NCBI GenBank assembly: GCA_038234715.1
Contig: JBBQTD010000025.1
Span: forward strand, 1-41,157
Reading direction: 5' to 3'
DNA length: 41,157 nt
DNA from: SZAS-103 sp038234715
Lineage (GTDB): Bacteria; Pseudomonadota; Gammaproteobacteria; Xanthomonadales; Xanthomonadaceae
The translations under genes were made by a program, and so were the position numbers. This document shows, piece by piece, positions 33,581 through 41,135 of the stretch (position 1 is its first letter; each line of letters begins with the position of its first letter). The notes beneath the pieces are model-generated. The model saw only the letters and a program-made list of their open reading frames with translations, did no database searches and had not been told where the DNA came from.

Positions 33581-34255
33581 CTAGGGATGCGCGGCAGCCA
33601 CCGCAGCGCGCATCCCATTGATCTCGGCGGCGTAATCGCCCGCACCGAAGATCGCCGAACCAGCAACAAAGGTATCCGCGCCGGCCGCAGCGATCGCGCC
33701 GATGTTGTCGACCTTCACCCCCCCATCGACCTCCAGCCGGATAGCGCGCCCGCTGCGATCGATGCGCTCGCGCACGCGGCGGATCTTCTCCAGCGCCATC
33801 GGGATGAAGCTCTGGCCGCCGAAGCCCGGGTTCACCGACATCACCAGCACTATGTCGAGCTTGTCGAGCATGAAGTCGAGGTAATCCAGCGGCGTCGCGG
33901 GATTGAACACCAGGCCGGCCTTGCAGCCCGATGCGTGGATCAGCTGGATCGTGCGGTCGATGTGCTCGCTCGCCTCGGGATGGAAGCTGATCGAGGTCGC
34001 GCCGGCATTCGCAAAATCCGGAACGATCCGATCCACGGGTTTCACCATGAGGTGCACGTCGATCGGCGCGCTCACGCCGTGCTTGCGCAACGCTTCGCAC
34101 AGCAACGGACCGATCGTGAGGTTCGGCACGTAGTGGTTGTCCATCACGTCGAAATGGATCCAGTCGGCGCCGGCCTTGAGGACGTTGTCGACTTCTTCGC
34201 CAAGCCGCGCGAAGTCGGCGGACAGAATGGACGGGGCGATGATGCAGTTCGGCAT
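33581..34255 (-). CDS. rpe: Ribulose-phosphate 3-epimerase
   Basis: This 224-residue TIM-barrel epimerase interconverts ribulose-5-P and xylulose-5-P. It has IAPSILSADFARLGEEV, WIHFDVMDNHYVPNLTIGP (metal-binding His and Asp), LMSVNPGFGGQSFIP-like VLVMSVNPGFGGQSFIP, RLEVDGGVKVDNI and GSAIFGAGDY. The ATG at 34255 gives the family start. It is followed by trpE, as in xanthomonads, and is divergent from purC. Confidence 0.96.
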   Translation of the reverse strand: MPNCIIAPSILSADFARLGEEVDNVLKAGADWIHFDVMDNHYVPNLTIGPLLCEALRKHGVSAPIDVHLMVKPVDRIVPDFANAGATSISFHPEASEHIDRTIQLIHASGCKAGLVFNPATPLDYLDFMLDKLDIVLVMSVNPGFGGQSFIPMALEKIRRVRERIDRSGRAIRLEVDGGVKVDNIGAIAAAGADTFVAGSAIFGAGDYAAEINGMRAAVAAAHP

Positions 34256-34333
34256 CGGGCGTCTGCTGCAGGAATGAAGGCGGATTCTACCGCGCGCACT
34301 GCCGCCACGCCGCAGCCACGCCCTCTGCGCCGG

Positions 34334-34339
34334 TACAAT
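34334..34339 (+). promoter_or_regulatory. Probable -10 element of the purC promoter
   Basis: TACAAT (in CGGTACAATGGGCG) lies 22 bp before the purC ATG, with a poor -35. It gives a very short leader, but GGAG sits at 34351. Confidence 0.4.
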
Positions 34340-34361
34340 GGGCGTTTTGCGGAGTCCGTGC

Positions 34362-35258
34362 ATGCCAACGACCCTTCTGCAGTCCGACCTGCCCGACCTC
34401 GCCCTGCTGCATCGGGGCAAGGTGCGCGACGTTTACGCGCTGCCGGGCAACGAACTGCTGATCGTCGCGAGCGACCGGCTGTCGGCGTTCGACGTCGTGC
34501 TGCCGGACCCGATCCCCGGCAAGGGCGAGATGCTGTGCCAGATGAGCAACTTCTGGTTCCGCAAGACCGAACACCTGCTCGCAAACCACCTGACCGGACG
34601 CGACGTCTCCGAGGTACTTCCGGCCGGTGTCGATACTGCCGTGTACGCGAAGCGCGCGGTCGTCGCGAAGCGACTGAAAACCGTACCGATCGAGGCGATC
34701 GCGCGCGGCTACCTGATCGGTTCGGGCTGGAAGGACTACCAGCGCACCGGGCGCGTCAGCGAGATCACCCTGCCGGATGGCTTGCGGCAGGCCGAGCAGT
34801 TGCGCGAACCGATCTTCACGCCATCGACCAAGGCCGCCGCCGGAGCGCACGACGAGAACATCGGCTTCGATGCGGTCGTCGCGAGCATCGGCGCGGACCT
34901 CGCCGAACAGGTGCGCTCGGCGACCCTCGCGATCTACAAGTACGCGGCCAGCTACGCGGCGACGCGCGGCATCCTGATCGCCGACACCAAGCTCGAATTC
35001 GGTACCGACGAGAACGGCAGGCTGCTGGTGATGGACGAGATGCTTACGCCGGACTCGTCGCGTTTCTGGCCGGCCAACACCTACGCCGTCGGCAGCAGTC
35101 CGCCGAGCTACGACAAGCAGTTTGTGCGCGACTACCTGGAAACCCTGGACTGGAACAAGACCGCTCCCGGACCGCATGTCCCGCGCGCTGTCATCGAGGG
35201 CACGCGCGCAAAATATGCCGAAGCATTGCTCAGGCTTGCAGGGATCGAGTTGGAATAG
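34362..35258 (+). CDS. purC: Phosphoribosylaminoimidazole-succinocarboxamide synthase (SAICAR synthase)
   Basis: This 298-residue enzyme joins CAIR with aspartate in purine synthesis. It has HRGKVRDVYALPGNELLIVA, SDRLSAFDVVLPDPIPGKG, PIEAIARGYLIGSGWKDYQ, FTPSTKAAAGAHDENIGF and the C-terminal MDEMLTPDSSRFWPANTY. It is the longer, yeast-like form rather than the 237-residue E. coli form. The ATG at 34362 has GGAG 6 bp upstream; the in-frame start at 34338 is not needed. Confidence 0.96.
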   Translation: MPTTLLQSDLPDLALLHRGKVRDVYALPGNELLIVASDRLSAFDVVLPDPIPGKGEMLCQMSNFWFRKTEHLLANHLTGRDVSEVLPAGVDTAVYAKRAVVAKRLKTVPIEAIARGYLIGSGWKDYQRTGRVSEITLPDGLRQAEQLREPIFTPSTKAAAGAHDENIGFDAVVASIGADLAEQVRSATLAIYKYAASYAATRGILIADTKLEFGTDENGRLLVMDEMLTPDSSRFWPANTYAVGSSPPSYDKQFVRDYLETLDWNKTAPGPHVPRAVIEGTRAKYAEALLRLAGIELE

Positions 35259-35260
35259 CC

Positions 35261-35359
35261 GGGAATAGGGAATAGGAACGGCGAAGCCTTGAACCTGCGG
35301 CGCTTGCGAAATCCTTCTGGGTGGCGTTTGCTGTTTCCATTCCCCATTCCCCATTCCCC
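35261..35359. repeat. Imperfect inverted repeat of GGGAAT blocks between purC and the Mpo1-like gene
   Basis: GGGAATAGGGAATAGGAAC (35261-35279) faces GTTTCCATTCCCCATTCC (35333-35350), continued by CCATTCCCC. The arms pair almost fully around a 53-nt loop. GGGGAATGG also occurs near 23035. I take it as a dispersed intergenic repeat of this genome; runs of this kind are common in Xanthomonadaceae. Confidence 0.55.
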
Positions 35360-35369
35360 GCCTACAGCC

Positions 35370-35834
35370 ATGACCCCGATCACCACTTGGTTCGACAATT
35401 ATTCCGGCGACCATCGCAATGCGACCAACCAGAAAATCCATGTCTGGTGCGTTCCGGCGATCCTGTGGTCGGTGGTCGCGTTGCTGTGGACGATTCCGGT
35501 GCCCGAAGCGCTGGCACGGCCGGGTGCATGGGCTGGCCTGGCGATGGCAGTGACCCTGATCTTCTACTGGCGGCTGTCGCGCCCGCTTGCGCTTGGCATG
35601 CTGTTGCTTTTTGTCGCATGCAGCGGCGCCAGCGTCGCAATCAGCATCGCGCTGGGCATGCGAATGCTGCTGTGGATCGCGATCGGCGTGTTCGTGGTCG
35701 CATGGATCGGACAGTTCGTCGGCCACAAGATTGAAGGCGCTAAGCCGAGCTTCCTGACCGACCTGTCCTACCTGCTGATCGGGCCGCTGTGGGTGCTTGC
35801 GAAGTTGTATCGCAAGGTGGGCATCGCGTACTGA
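35370..35834 (+). CDS. Mpo1/DUF962 family membrane protein
   Basis: This 154-residue protein has the DUF962 pattern: WFDNYSGDHRNATNQKIHVW at the start, several hydrophobic helices, and the C-terminal AWIGQFVGHKIEGAKPSFL with the conserved His. Yeast Mpo1 in this family is an Fe-dependent dioxygenase acting on 2-hydroxy fatty acids; in bacteria the role is unknown. The ATG at 35370 is the only start that gives the conserved N-terminus; the upstream open frame is made of the GGGAAT repeat. Confidence 0.85.
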   Translation: MTPITTWFDNYSGDHRNATNQKIHVWCVPAILWSVVALLWTIPVPEALARPGAWAGLAMAVTLIFYWRLSRPLALGMLLLFVACSGASVAISIALGMRMLLWIAIGVFVVAWIGQFVGHKIEGAKPSFLTDLSYLLIGPLWVLAKLYRKVGIAY

Positions 35835-36053
35835 CGCGCGATTGCCGTGTTACTGGTGAGCGCCTGCGGCTGGGGCGCGCGGGGAATGTTTTCCTCCAAT
35901 TGAATCCGCGTCACCCGGGGAGGTCTACAGGCCTCACAGGGGCCGTGCCGATTGCATGAAGCAATCCAGTCAGGCCGCCCCGCGAGCACGCCTGGCCGCA
36001 TGCAATCGCGGTCTTGATACGTGAAAACGCTCGGCTGGCTCCTACAATTGCCG

Positions 36054-36389
36054 CTCTGACGCCAAATAAGGATCCACTGACACAAGGGATTGCCGCTCTG
36101 ACACCGAACAACGCTCCATTGACACCTGATTTTTCCGCTCTGACACCGAACAATGCTCCGTTGACACCGAATATTGCTGCTCTGACACCGAAGAATGCTC
36201 CGTCGACACCGAATATTTGCGCTCTGACACCGAAGAATGCTCCGTCGACACCCAATATTCCCGCTCTGACACCGAAGAATGCTCCGTCGACACCGAATAT
36301 TTCTGCTCTGACACCGAAGAATGCTCCATTGACACCGAATATTTCCGCTCTGACACGGAATAAAACTCCGCTGACACGTGTAAAAAACT
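36054..36389. repeat. Eight tandem 42-bp repeats made of sixteen 21-bp half-units (non-coding)
   Basis: Sixteen half-units follow each other without gaps, alternating a (CTCTGACACCGAAGAATGCTC) and b (CGTTGACACCGAATATTTCCG). The core TGACACCGAA recurs every 21 bp. Inner copies (about 36138-36347) are nearly identical and the outer ones degrade. Because 42 is a multiple of three and the unit has no stop in most frames, one forward and three reverse frames stay open, giving repetitive translations (forward ALTPNNAPLTPNIS-like, reverse FGVRAEIFGVNGAF-like). None has a start region or signal that makes a gene. The array lies between the 3' ends of the Mpo1-like gene and the epimerase gene. The flanks 35835-36053 and 36390-36493 show no supported gene. 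Confidence 0.88.
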
Positions 36390-36493
36390 GCGCGGCCAGT
36401 GCGATTGGCAGGGTGCCGCAGGAGCATTTGCCTTGAACCCGCATTTTAGCATCTGCGTCCGTGGCAGGCTTGCCTGGCAAGAGAAATGCCGCG

Positions 36494-37348
36494 CTAGATT
36501 CCTGCGCTGAACATTGCCGCGTCGGGCTTGAACGCGCGCGGTGCGTAGCCAAGATCGCGGCGTGCTTCGGACGCATCGAACACGAGGTCTGCATCAAGCC
36601 GCGCGAGCATTGCCGGGCCGACCGCATCGATCGCGCCGAATCGTTTCGCGCCCGCGACCGCGAGCCGGAACAGCACCCAAGGCAACCGCAGCAGGCGTGG
36701 TCGTGGTGTCAGCACGGCAAGCGTGCGCGCCACCATCTCGCGATACGCGAGTGTTTCGCCACCAGGGAGATCGTAGGCGCGGCCGCCGGCGCGCGGTGAG
36801 GTCGACGCCGCCAATGCTGCCGCAGCGAGATCGTCGACATGCACCGGCTGGCGCAGTCCTGTCGCGTTGCGCGGCAGTGCAAACACGCCGTAGCGGCGTG
36901 CGAGCGCGGCGATGCGGGTCAGCGTGCGATCGCGCGCGCGTCCGTAGACAAGCGTCGGTCGCAGCACCGTCACCGCAATCTTGTTGCGAGCGCCGAACGC
37001 GAACAACGCATCTTCGGCGACTCGCAGCCGCGCGGCGACATCGCGCTCGGCGGCGTCGCCCGAACCGGTCTTGGTCGCAATGCTGGTGGAACCGAACGCG
37101 ACGACGCGTGGAGCAAACGCTCCGACGCGTTCCTGCCAGCGCGCGAATGCATCCAGCGGGCCGAGGCTGAAGACCACATCGCAATCTTCCGGCGGAAAAG
37201 TCGCTTCATCGAGTGCGCCGATGATCCAGTGCAATCCGTCGCAATCCGGGTGCTGGTAGCGCGATACCGCCAGCACGTCGCAGCCTGCATCGCGCAGCAT
37301 GGGCAGCAGCGCATCGCCAAGCTGACCGCTTGCGCCGAACACCAGCAC
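36494..37348 (-). CDS. NAD-dependent epimerase/dehydratase-like (extended SDR) protein
   Basis: The protein of about 284 residues opens with a Rossmann nucleotide motif, VLVFGASGQLGDALLPML, and has VVAFGSTSIATKTGSGDAA, VTVLRPTLVYGRARD and PVHVDDLAAAALAA. This is the layout of atypical SDRs that act on nucleotide sugars or quinols; the YxxxK catalytic motif is not visible, so activity is uncertain. The start is unclear: no in-frame ATG exists before the Rossmann motif, only GTG at 37348, while an ATG at 37374 is in another frame. It follows the lipoprotein gene by 50 bp. Confidence 0.75.
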   Translation of the reverse strand: MLVFGASGQLGDALLPMLRDAGCDVLAVSRYQHPDCDGLHWIIGALDEATFPPEDCDVVFSLGPLDAFARWQERVGAFAPRVVAFGSTSIATKTGSGDAAERDVAARLRVAEDALFAFGARNKIAVTVLRPTLVYGRARDRTLTRIAALARRYGVFALPRNATGLRQPVHVDDLAAAALAASTSPRAGGRAYDLPGGETLAYREMVARTLAVLTPRPRLLRLPWVLFRLAVAGAKRFGAIDAVGPAMLARLDADLVFDASEARRDLGYAPRAFKPDAAMFSAGI

Positions 37349-37398
37349 GCGCTGCAGGTTGAATCCCGCCGCATGCTCGCGGCCAGGCGCGGGCAGAC

Positions 37399-38073
37399 TC
37401 AGGAACAGCCCTCGGCCGCATCCAGCGCGGGTGCAACGCCCGCACGGAATGCGGTGACCTTGCCGTCTGCGTCGGTCCGGAAAATGATTCCCGCGCCATC
37501 CTTGCCGACGACTTTCAGGTCCCGGCCAGCCGGCACGACCTTGCGCGCCTGCTCGGTGAGATGCCCGGCGTAGAGCGTGCGGATCTCGTCGACCTGCATG
37601 CCGATGCGCCCGCCGCCTGCGGCCATCACCCCGGGCGTCCTGACGTCGATGCGCTGCAGCTTGTCGCCATTGAACACAAACGCAATGTCGGGCTGGCCGG
37701 GGCTGCGCACCTGCTGGCACGCAGCTGCCTGGGTCAATCCAGCGAATGGACCGCCGGCAACAGTTTCAGCGGCGCTGCGGCTCATGCCGAAATGCAGCGC
37801 GCCAAAACCCGCGGCACCGACGGTCGCGATCGGTGCGGCCGTGGCACCGGGCATCGTGGCGTCGGTGGCCGAAGGTTTCTTCAGTGGCAGGCTGTTTGTG
37901 GAGTCATCCGCTGGCGCGCCTTGTCTTGTGGCTGCTGCAGCGTCTGCGGGCTGCGCGTCCGCCGTTGCGTTATCGGCAGGATCGGGCGTCGCCGCGACGG
38001 GTTCGCGCGAGGACTTCTCGCACGCCGCGAGCAACAGCGCCAGCGCCGCGAACAGGATGAGGGTTCGGCTCAT
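37399..38073 (-). CDS. Lipoprotein of unknown function
   Basis: This 224-residue protein has a signal peptide with lipobox LLLAAC (Cys-18), a low-complexity Ala/Asp/Pro linker (about 20-85), and a C-terminal domain that begins GFGALHFGMSRSAAETVAGG and contains FVFNGDKLQRIDVRTPGVMA and GIIFRTDADGKVTAF. I do not recognise the family. The C-terminal pattern (GxxxGMSxxxA, then a strand-rich half) resembles a repeated beta unit seen in other proteobacterial lipoproteins. GAGGA lies 6 bp before the ATG. It is read before the epimerase gene. Confidence 0.75.
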   Translation of the reverse strand: MSRTLILFAALALLLAACEKSSREPVAATPDPADNATADAQPADAAAATRQGAPADDSTNSLPLKKPSATDATMPGATAAPIATVGAAGFGALHFGMSRSAAETVAGGPFAGLTQAAACQQVRSPGQPDIAFVFNGDKLQRIDVRTPGVMAAGGGRIGMQVDEIRTLYAGHLTEQARKVVPAGRDLKVVGKDGAGIIFRTDADGKVTAFRAGVAPALDAAEGCS

Positions 38074-38164
38074 GTCGCGTCCTCGATCGGATCAGCTTCG
38101 TGATGCCGCAGATTAACGCGAAGTGGCACACCGTGTGCGAGTCGCGCGGCAAGCCGACCCAGGC

Positions 38165-39469
38165 TCAAGCGCCAGGCGGCTGGAAATGCCGCGCAAGCCC
38201 GCGCCAGCAATCCTGGTAGTCGCGCTGGAGTTCGGGGGCCTGCAGCGACTGCGCGGTGGGTCGAATCACCGCGCGCGTCTCGAACATGAAGGCCATCGTA
38301 TTGACGATCACGTCGGGCTTCGACAGGTCAGCTCGACTCGCCTTGTCAAACGTCGCCGCGTCTGGGCCATGCCCGCTCATGCAATTGTGCAGCGAGCATG
38401 CGCCGGGCGCGAAACCCTCGGCCTTGGCGTCGTAGGCGCCATGCACCAGGCCCATGAACTCACTCGCGACGTTGCGGTGGAACCACGGCGGCCGGAACGT
38501 GTTTTGCGCAACCAGCCAGCGCGGCGGGAAGATGGCGAAATCCATGTTCGCGGTGCCGGGCGTATCCGACGGCGCGGTCAGCACGGTGAAGATCGATGGA
38601 TCGGGATGGTCGTAGCTGATCGAACCAATCGCATTGAAGCGGCGCAGGTCGTACTGGTACGGCGCGTAGTTGCCATGCCAACCGACCACATCGAGCGGCG
38701 AGTGGTCGATCGGCGCGCGCCACAGCCGGCCCTGGAATTTCGCAATGAGCTCGAACGCGCCATCGGTGTCCTCGAAGGCCGCATGCGGAGTGAGGAAGTC
38801 GCGCGCGTTCGCGAGGGCGTTTGAGCCGATCGAACCGAGGTCCGGCAGGCGCATCAGCGCACCGAAGTTTTCGCAGACGTAACCGCGCGATGGACCATCC
38901 GGCAATTCCACGCGGAAGCGCACGCCACGCGGGACGACCGCGATCTGCTGCGGCTCGATCGCGAGCACGCCGAGTTCCGTCGCGATCCGCAAGCGGCCCT
39001 GCTGCGGCACGATCAGCAGCTCGCCATCGGCGCTGTAGAAATAGCGGCCCTGCATGTCGCGGTTCGCCGTGTACACATGGATGCCGACCCCATGCTGCGC
39101 GGCCGCGCCGCCGTTGCCCGCGACCGTGAACAGGCCATCGATGAAATCGGTTGGTGCGACGGGAATCGGGCGGGGGCTCCAGCGCAACTGGTTCGGCGTT
39201 GCAGGTGCGTCGTCGAAGCGATCGTGGAACACGCCTTCAGACAGCAGTTCGAACGTGCCTTGCAAAGCGGCGGGGCGGATGCGGTACAGCCAGCTGCGCC
39301 GGTTCTGGTGGCGCGGCGCGGTGACCGCGGTGCCCGACAACTGCTCGGCGTACAAGCCGTGCGCAACAACCTGCGGCGAGTTCTGCCCGACAGGCAAGGT
39401 GCCTGCGACGGCTTCGGTCGCGAATTCGTTGCCGAAGCCGGATTGATATGCCTGATTTGCAGAAGTCAT
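38165..39469 (-). CDS. hmgA: Homogentisate 1,2-dioxygenase
   Basis: This 434-residue Fe(II) dioxygenase opens the aromatic ring of homogentisate. It starts QSGFGNEFATEAVAGTLPVG and has the iron ligands His-331 and Glu-337 (PPWFHRNVASEFMG) and His-361 (SLHNCMSGHGPD). The length is normal. Its ATG overlaps the TGA of the DUF559 gene (ATGA), which lies between it and hppD. Confidence 0.97.
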   Translation of the reverse strand: MTSANQAYQSGFGNEFATEAVAGTLPVGQNSPQVVAHGLYAEQLSGTAVTAPRHQNRRSWLYRIRPAALQGTFELLSEGVFHDRFDDAPATPNQLRWSPRPIPVAPTDFIDGLFTVAGNGGAAAQHGVGIHVYTANRDMQGRYFYSADGELLIVPQQGRLRIATELGVLAIEPQQIAVVPRGVRFRVELPDGPSRGYVCENFGALMRLPDLGSIGSNALANARDFLTPHAAFEDTDGAFELIAKFQGRLWRAPIDHSPLDVVGWHGNYAPYQYDLRRFNAIGSISYDHPDPSIFTVLTAPSDTPGTANMDFAIFPPRWLVAQNTFRPPWFHRNVASEFMGLVHGAYDAKAEGFAPGACSLHNCMSGHGPDAATFDKASRADLSKPDVIVNTMAFMFETRAVIRPTAQSLQAPELQRDYQDCWRGLARHFQPPGA

Positions 39470-39903
39470 CGTTCAGCACTCGAAAGCCCCTCTCCCACCG
39501 GGAGAGGGGTTGGGGTGAGGGGCGACTCGGTGAGCCCCTCTCCCAACGGGAGAGGGGTTGGGGTGAGGGGCAATGGTGCGACGGCATTCCAGATCGCCTC
39601 AAGCACCCCATGCGTTTGCATCAACACGTCGTTGTCCCAGAACCGCAGCACCGTCAGCCCAAGCGCTTCAAGCGCCCGCGTGCGCGCTGCATCCATCTCC
39701 TCGTTGTGCTGCGAGCCATCGAGCTCAATCACCAGGTTCGCCGAGGCGCAGAAGTAGTCGACCGTGTAGGGCGGGACCGGATGCTGTCTGCGAAACTTCC
39801 CACCAGCCATTTGTCTGCCACGAAGATGCAGCCAAAGCTTGCGCTCTGCATCGGTCGAACGGGTGCGCAATTCGCGCGCTCGCTCCACAGCGACTGTTGC
39901 CAT
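39466..39903 (-). CDS. DUF559 (Vsr-like) endonuclease-domain protein with repeat-derived tail
   Basis: This 145-residue protein is a DUF559 protein of the PD-(D/E)xK/Vsr superfamily. It shows RARELRTRSTDAERKLWLHL, FRRQHPVPPYTVDYFCASAN, then LVIELDGSQH, with likely catalytic Asp-49, Glu-60 and Asp-62 and His-66, and ALGLTVLRFWDNDVL. Residues about 110-145 are translated from the 38-bp palindromic repeats (PLTPTPLPLGEG and PLTPTPLPVGEG). Two more copies lie upstream in the other orientation. I prefer the ATG at 39903 to the in-frame TTG at 39927. The stop overlaps the hmgA start, so the gene sits inside the hppD-hmgA unit. The natural substrate is unknown. Confidence 0.85.
   Translation of the reverse strand: MATVAVERARELRTRSTDAERKLWLHLRGRQMAGGKFRRQHPVPPYTVDYFCASANLVIELDGSQHNEEMDAARTRALEALGLTVLRFWDNDVLMQTHGVLEAIWNAVAPLPLTPTPLPLGEGLTESPLTPTPLPVGEGLSSAER
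39486..39571 (+). repeat. Two direct copies of a 38-bp palindromic repeat
   Basis: Copies at 39486-39523 and 39534-39571 differ only in one loop base. Each has a perfect 10-bp stem CCCCTCTCCC / GGGAGAGGGG with a 3-nt loop, followed by TTGGGGTGAGGGGC. They form the 3' end of the DUF559 gene. Confidence 0.9.
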
Positions 39904-39932
39904 TGGCGGCCGGTGATGACTGGTCAAGGTTT

Positions 39933-40050
39933 GCCCCTCACCCCAACCCCTCTCCCGGTGGGAGAGGGGCTAAAAAGATCGCTCGGCAGTCTGTGATATT
40001 CGATCAAGGTTTGCCCCTCACCCCAACCCTTCTCCCGGTGGGAGAGGGGC
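39933..40050 (-). repeat. Two further copies of the 38-bp palindromic repeat in opposite orientation
   Basis: Copies at 39933-39970 and 40013-40050 are in reverse orientation to the pair at 39486. The shared unit extends leftwards with TCAAGGTTT, so the repeat here is about 47 bp. They lie between the hppD stop and the DUF559 start. Confidence 0.9.
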
Positions 40051-40073
40051 TTTCAGAAATGCCCTGCAATCGC

Positions 40074-41135
40074 CTACAGCACGCCGCGCTTCATCTGGTC
40101 GCGTTCGATGCTCTCGAACAGCGCCTGGAAGTTGCCTTCGCCAAAACCTTCATTGCCCTTGCGCTGGATGATCTCGAAGAAGATCGGGCCGATCGCGTTG
40201 GTGGTGAAGATCTGCAGCAACTTGCGCTGCTTGGTCTCGGCGTCGGCGTCGATCAGGATCTTGTTCGCGCGCAGGCGCGGTACGTCCTCGCCGTGGTTCG
40301 GCACGCGCATGTCGACGACATCGAAATAGGTGTCGGGCGTATCCAGGAACTCGACGCCCTGCGCGCGCATCGCCTCGATTGTCGCGTAGATGTCGTCGGT
40401 GAAGCACGCGATGTGCTGGATGCCCTCGCCCTTGTACGCGTCGAGGTATTCGTTGATCTGCGACTTCGGGTCGTTGCTTTCGTTGAGCGGGATGCGCACG
40501 ACGCCGTCCGGGGCAGTCATCGCCTTGGACACCAGGCCGGTCTTGACGCCCTTGATGTCGAAGTAGCGGATTTCGCGGAAGTTGAACAGGCGCTCGTAGT
40601 AATCCGACCACTTCTGCATGTTGCCGAAATGGAGGTTGTGGGTGAGGTGGTCGATAAAGGTCAGGCCGAATCCGCGTGGGTTCTGGTCGGCGCCCGGGAT
40701 CGGCGCATAGTCCTCGTACATGCTGCCCTTGTCGCCGTAGCGATCGACCAGGTACAGCATGCAGTCTCCAATGCCCTTGACGACGGGCGCATCGACGGCC
40801 TTGCTCGCTTCCTTGTGGTCGATCGCCTCGCCGCCGTTGGAAAGTACCGTCTGCAGCACGTCGCCAGCCGGCTTGCTGAAACGGATCGCGAATCCGCACG
40901 CGCACGGTCCGTGCGCCTTGGCGAAATCCGAGGCGAACGAATCCGGATCCTCGTTGACGAGGAAGTTCACGCCGGCCTGCCGATACACGGTGATCGCCCG
41001 CGTCTTGTGCCTGAGCACGGGCGAGAAGCCCATGCGCTCGAACAGCGCTTTCAGCGGCGCTGCATCGGGCGCGGCGAACTCGACGAACTCGAAACCGTCG
41101 ATCCCCATCGGGTTGGCGAACGTGGTCGGCTGCAT
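40074..41135 (-). CDS. hppD: 4-hydroxyphenylpyruvate dioxygenase
   Basis: This 353-residue Fe(II) enzyme turns 4-hydroxyphenylpyruvate into homogentisate. Iron ligands are His-163 (IDHLTHNLHF), His-241 (HIACFTDD) and Glu-321 (FFEIIQRKG). The end GEGNFQALFESIERDQMKRG is the family tail. The ATG at 41135 gives MQPTTFANPMGIDGFEFVEF. It is read first, ahead of the DUF559 gene and hmgA. Its upstream region lies outside the window. Confidence 0.97.
   Translation of the reverse strand: MQPTTFANPMGIDGFEFVEFAAPDAAPLKALFERMGFSPVLRHKTRAITVYRQAGVNFLVNEDPDSFASDFAKAHGPCACGFAIRFSKPAGDVLQTVLSNGGEAIDHKEASKAVDAPVVKGIGDCMLYLVDRYGDKGSMYEDYAPIPGADQNPRGFGLTFIDHLTHNLHFGNMQKWSDYYERLFNFREIRYFDIKGVKTGLVSKAMTAPDGVVRIPLNESNDPKSQINEYLDAYKGEGIQHIACFTDDIYATIEAMRAQGVEFLDTPDTYFDVVDMRVPNHGEDVPRLRANKILIDADAETKQRKLLQIFTTNAIGPIFFEIIQRKGNEGFGEGNFQALFESIERDQMKRGVL

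Noticed and set aside
35768..36627. Reverse frames of up to 238 codons and a forward frame of 140 codons over the 42-bp array
   Set aside because: Four frames are open at once because the unit has no stop and keeps the frame. The translations are repetitive artefacts without a plausible start region.
39466..40050. Insertion sequence around the DUF559 gene
   Set aside because: There is no transposase and no target-site duplication that I can see. The palindromes are a repeat family, so I treat the unit as a possible non-classical cassette.
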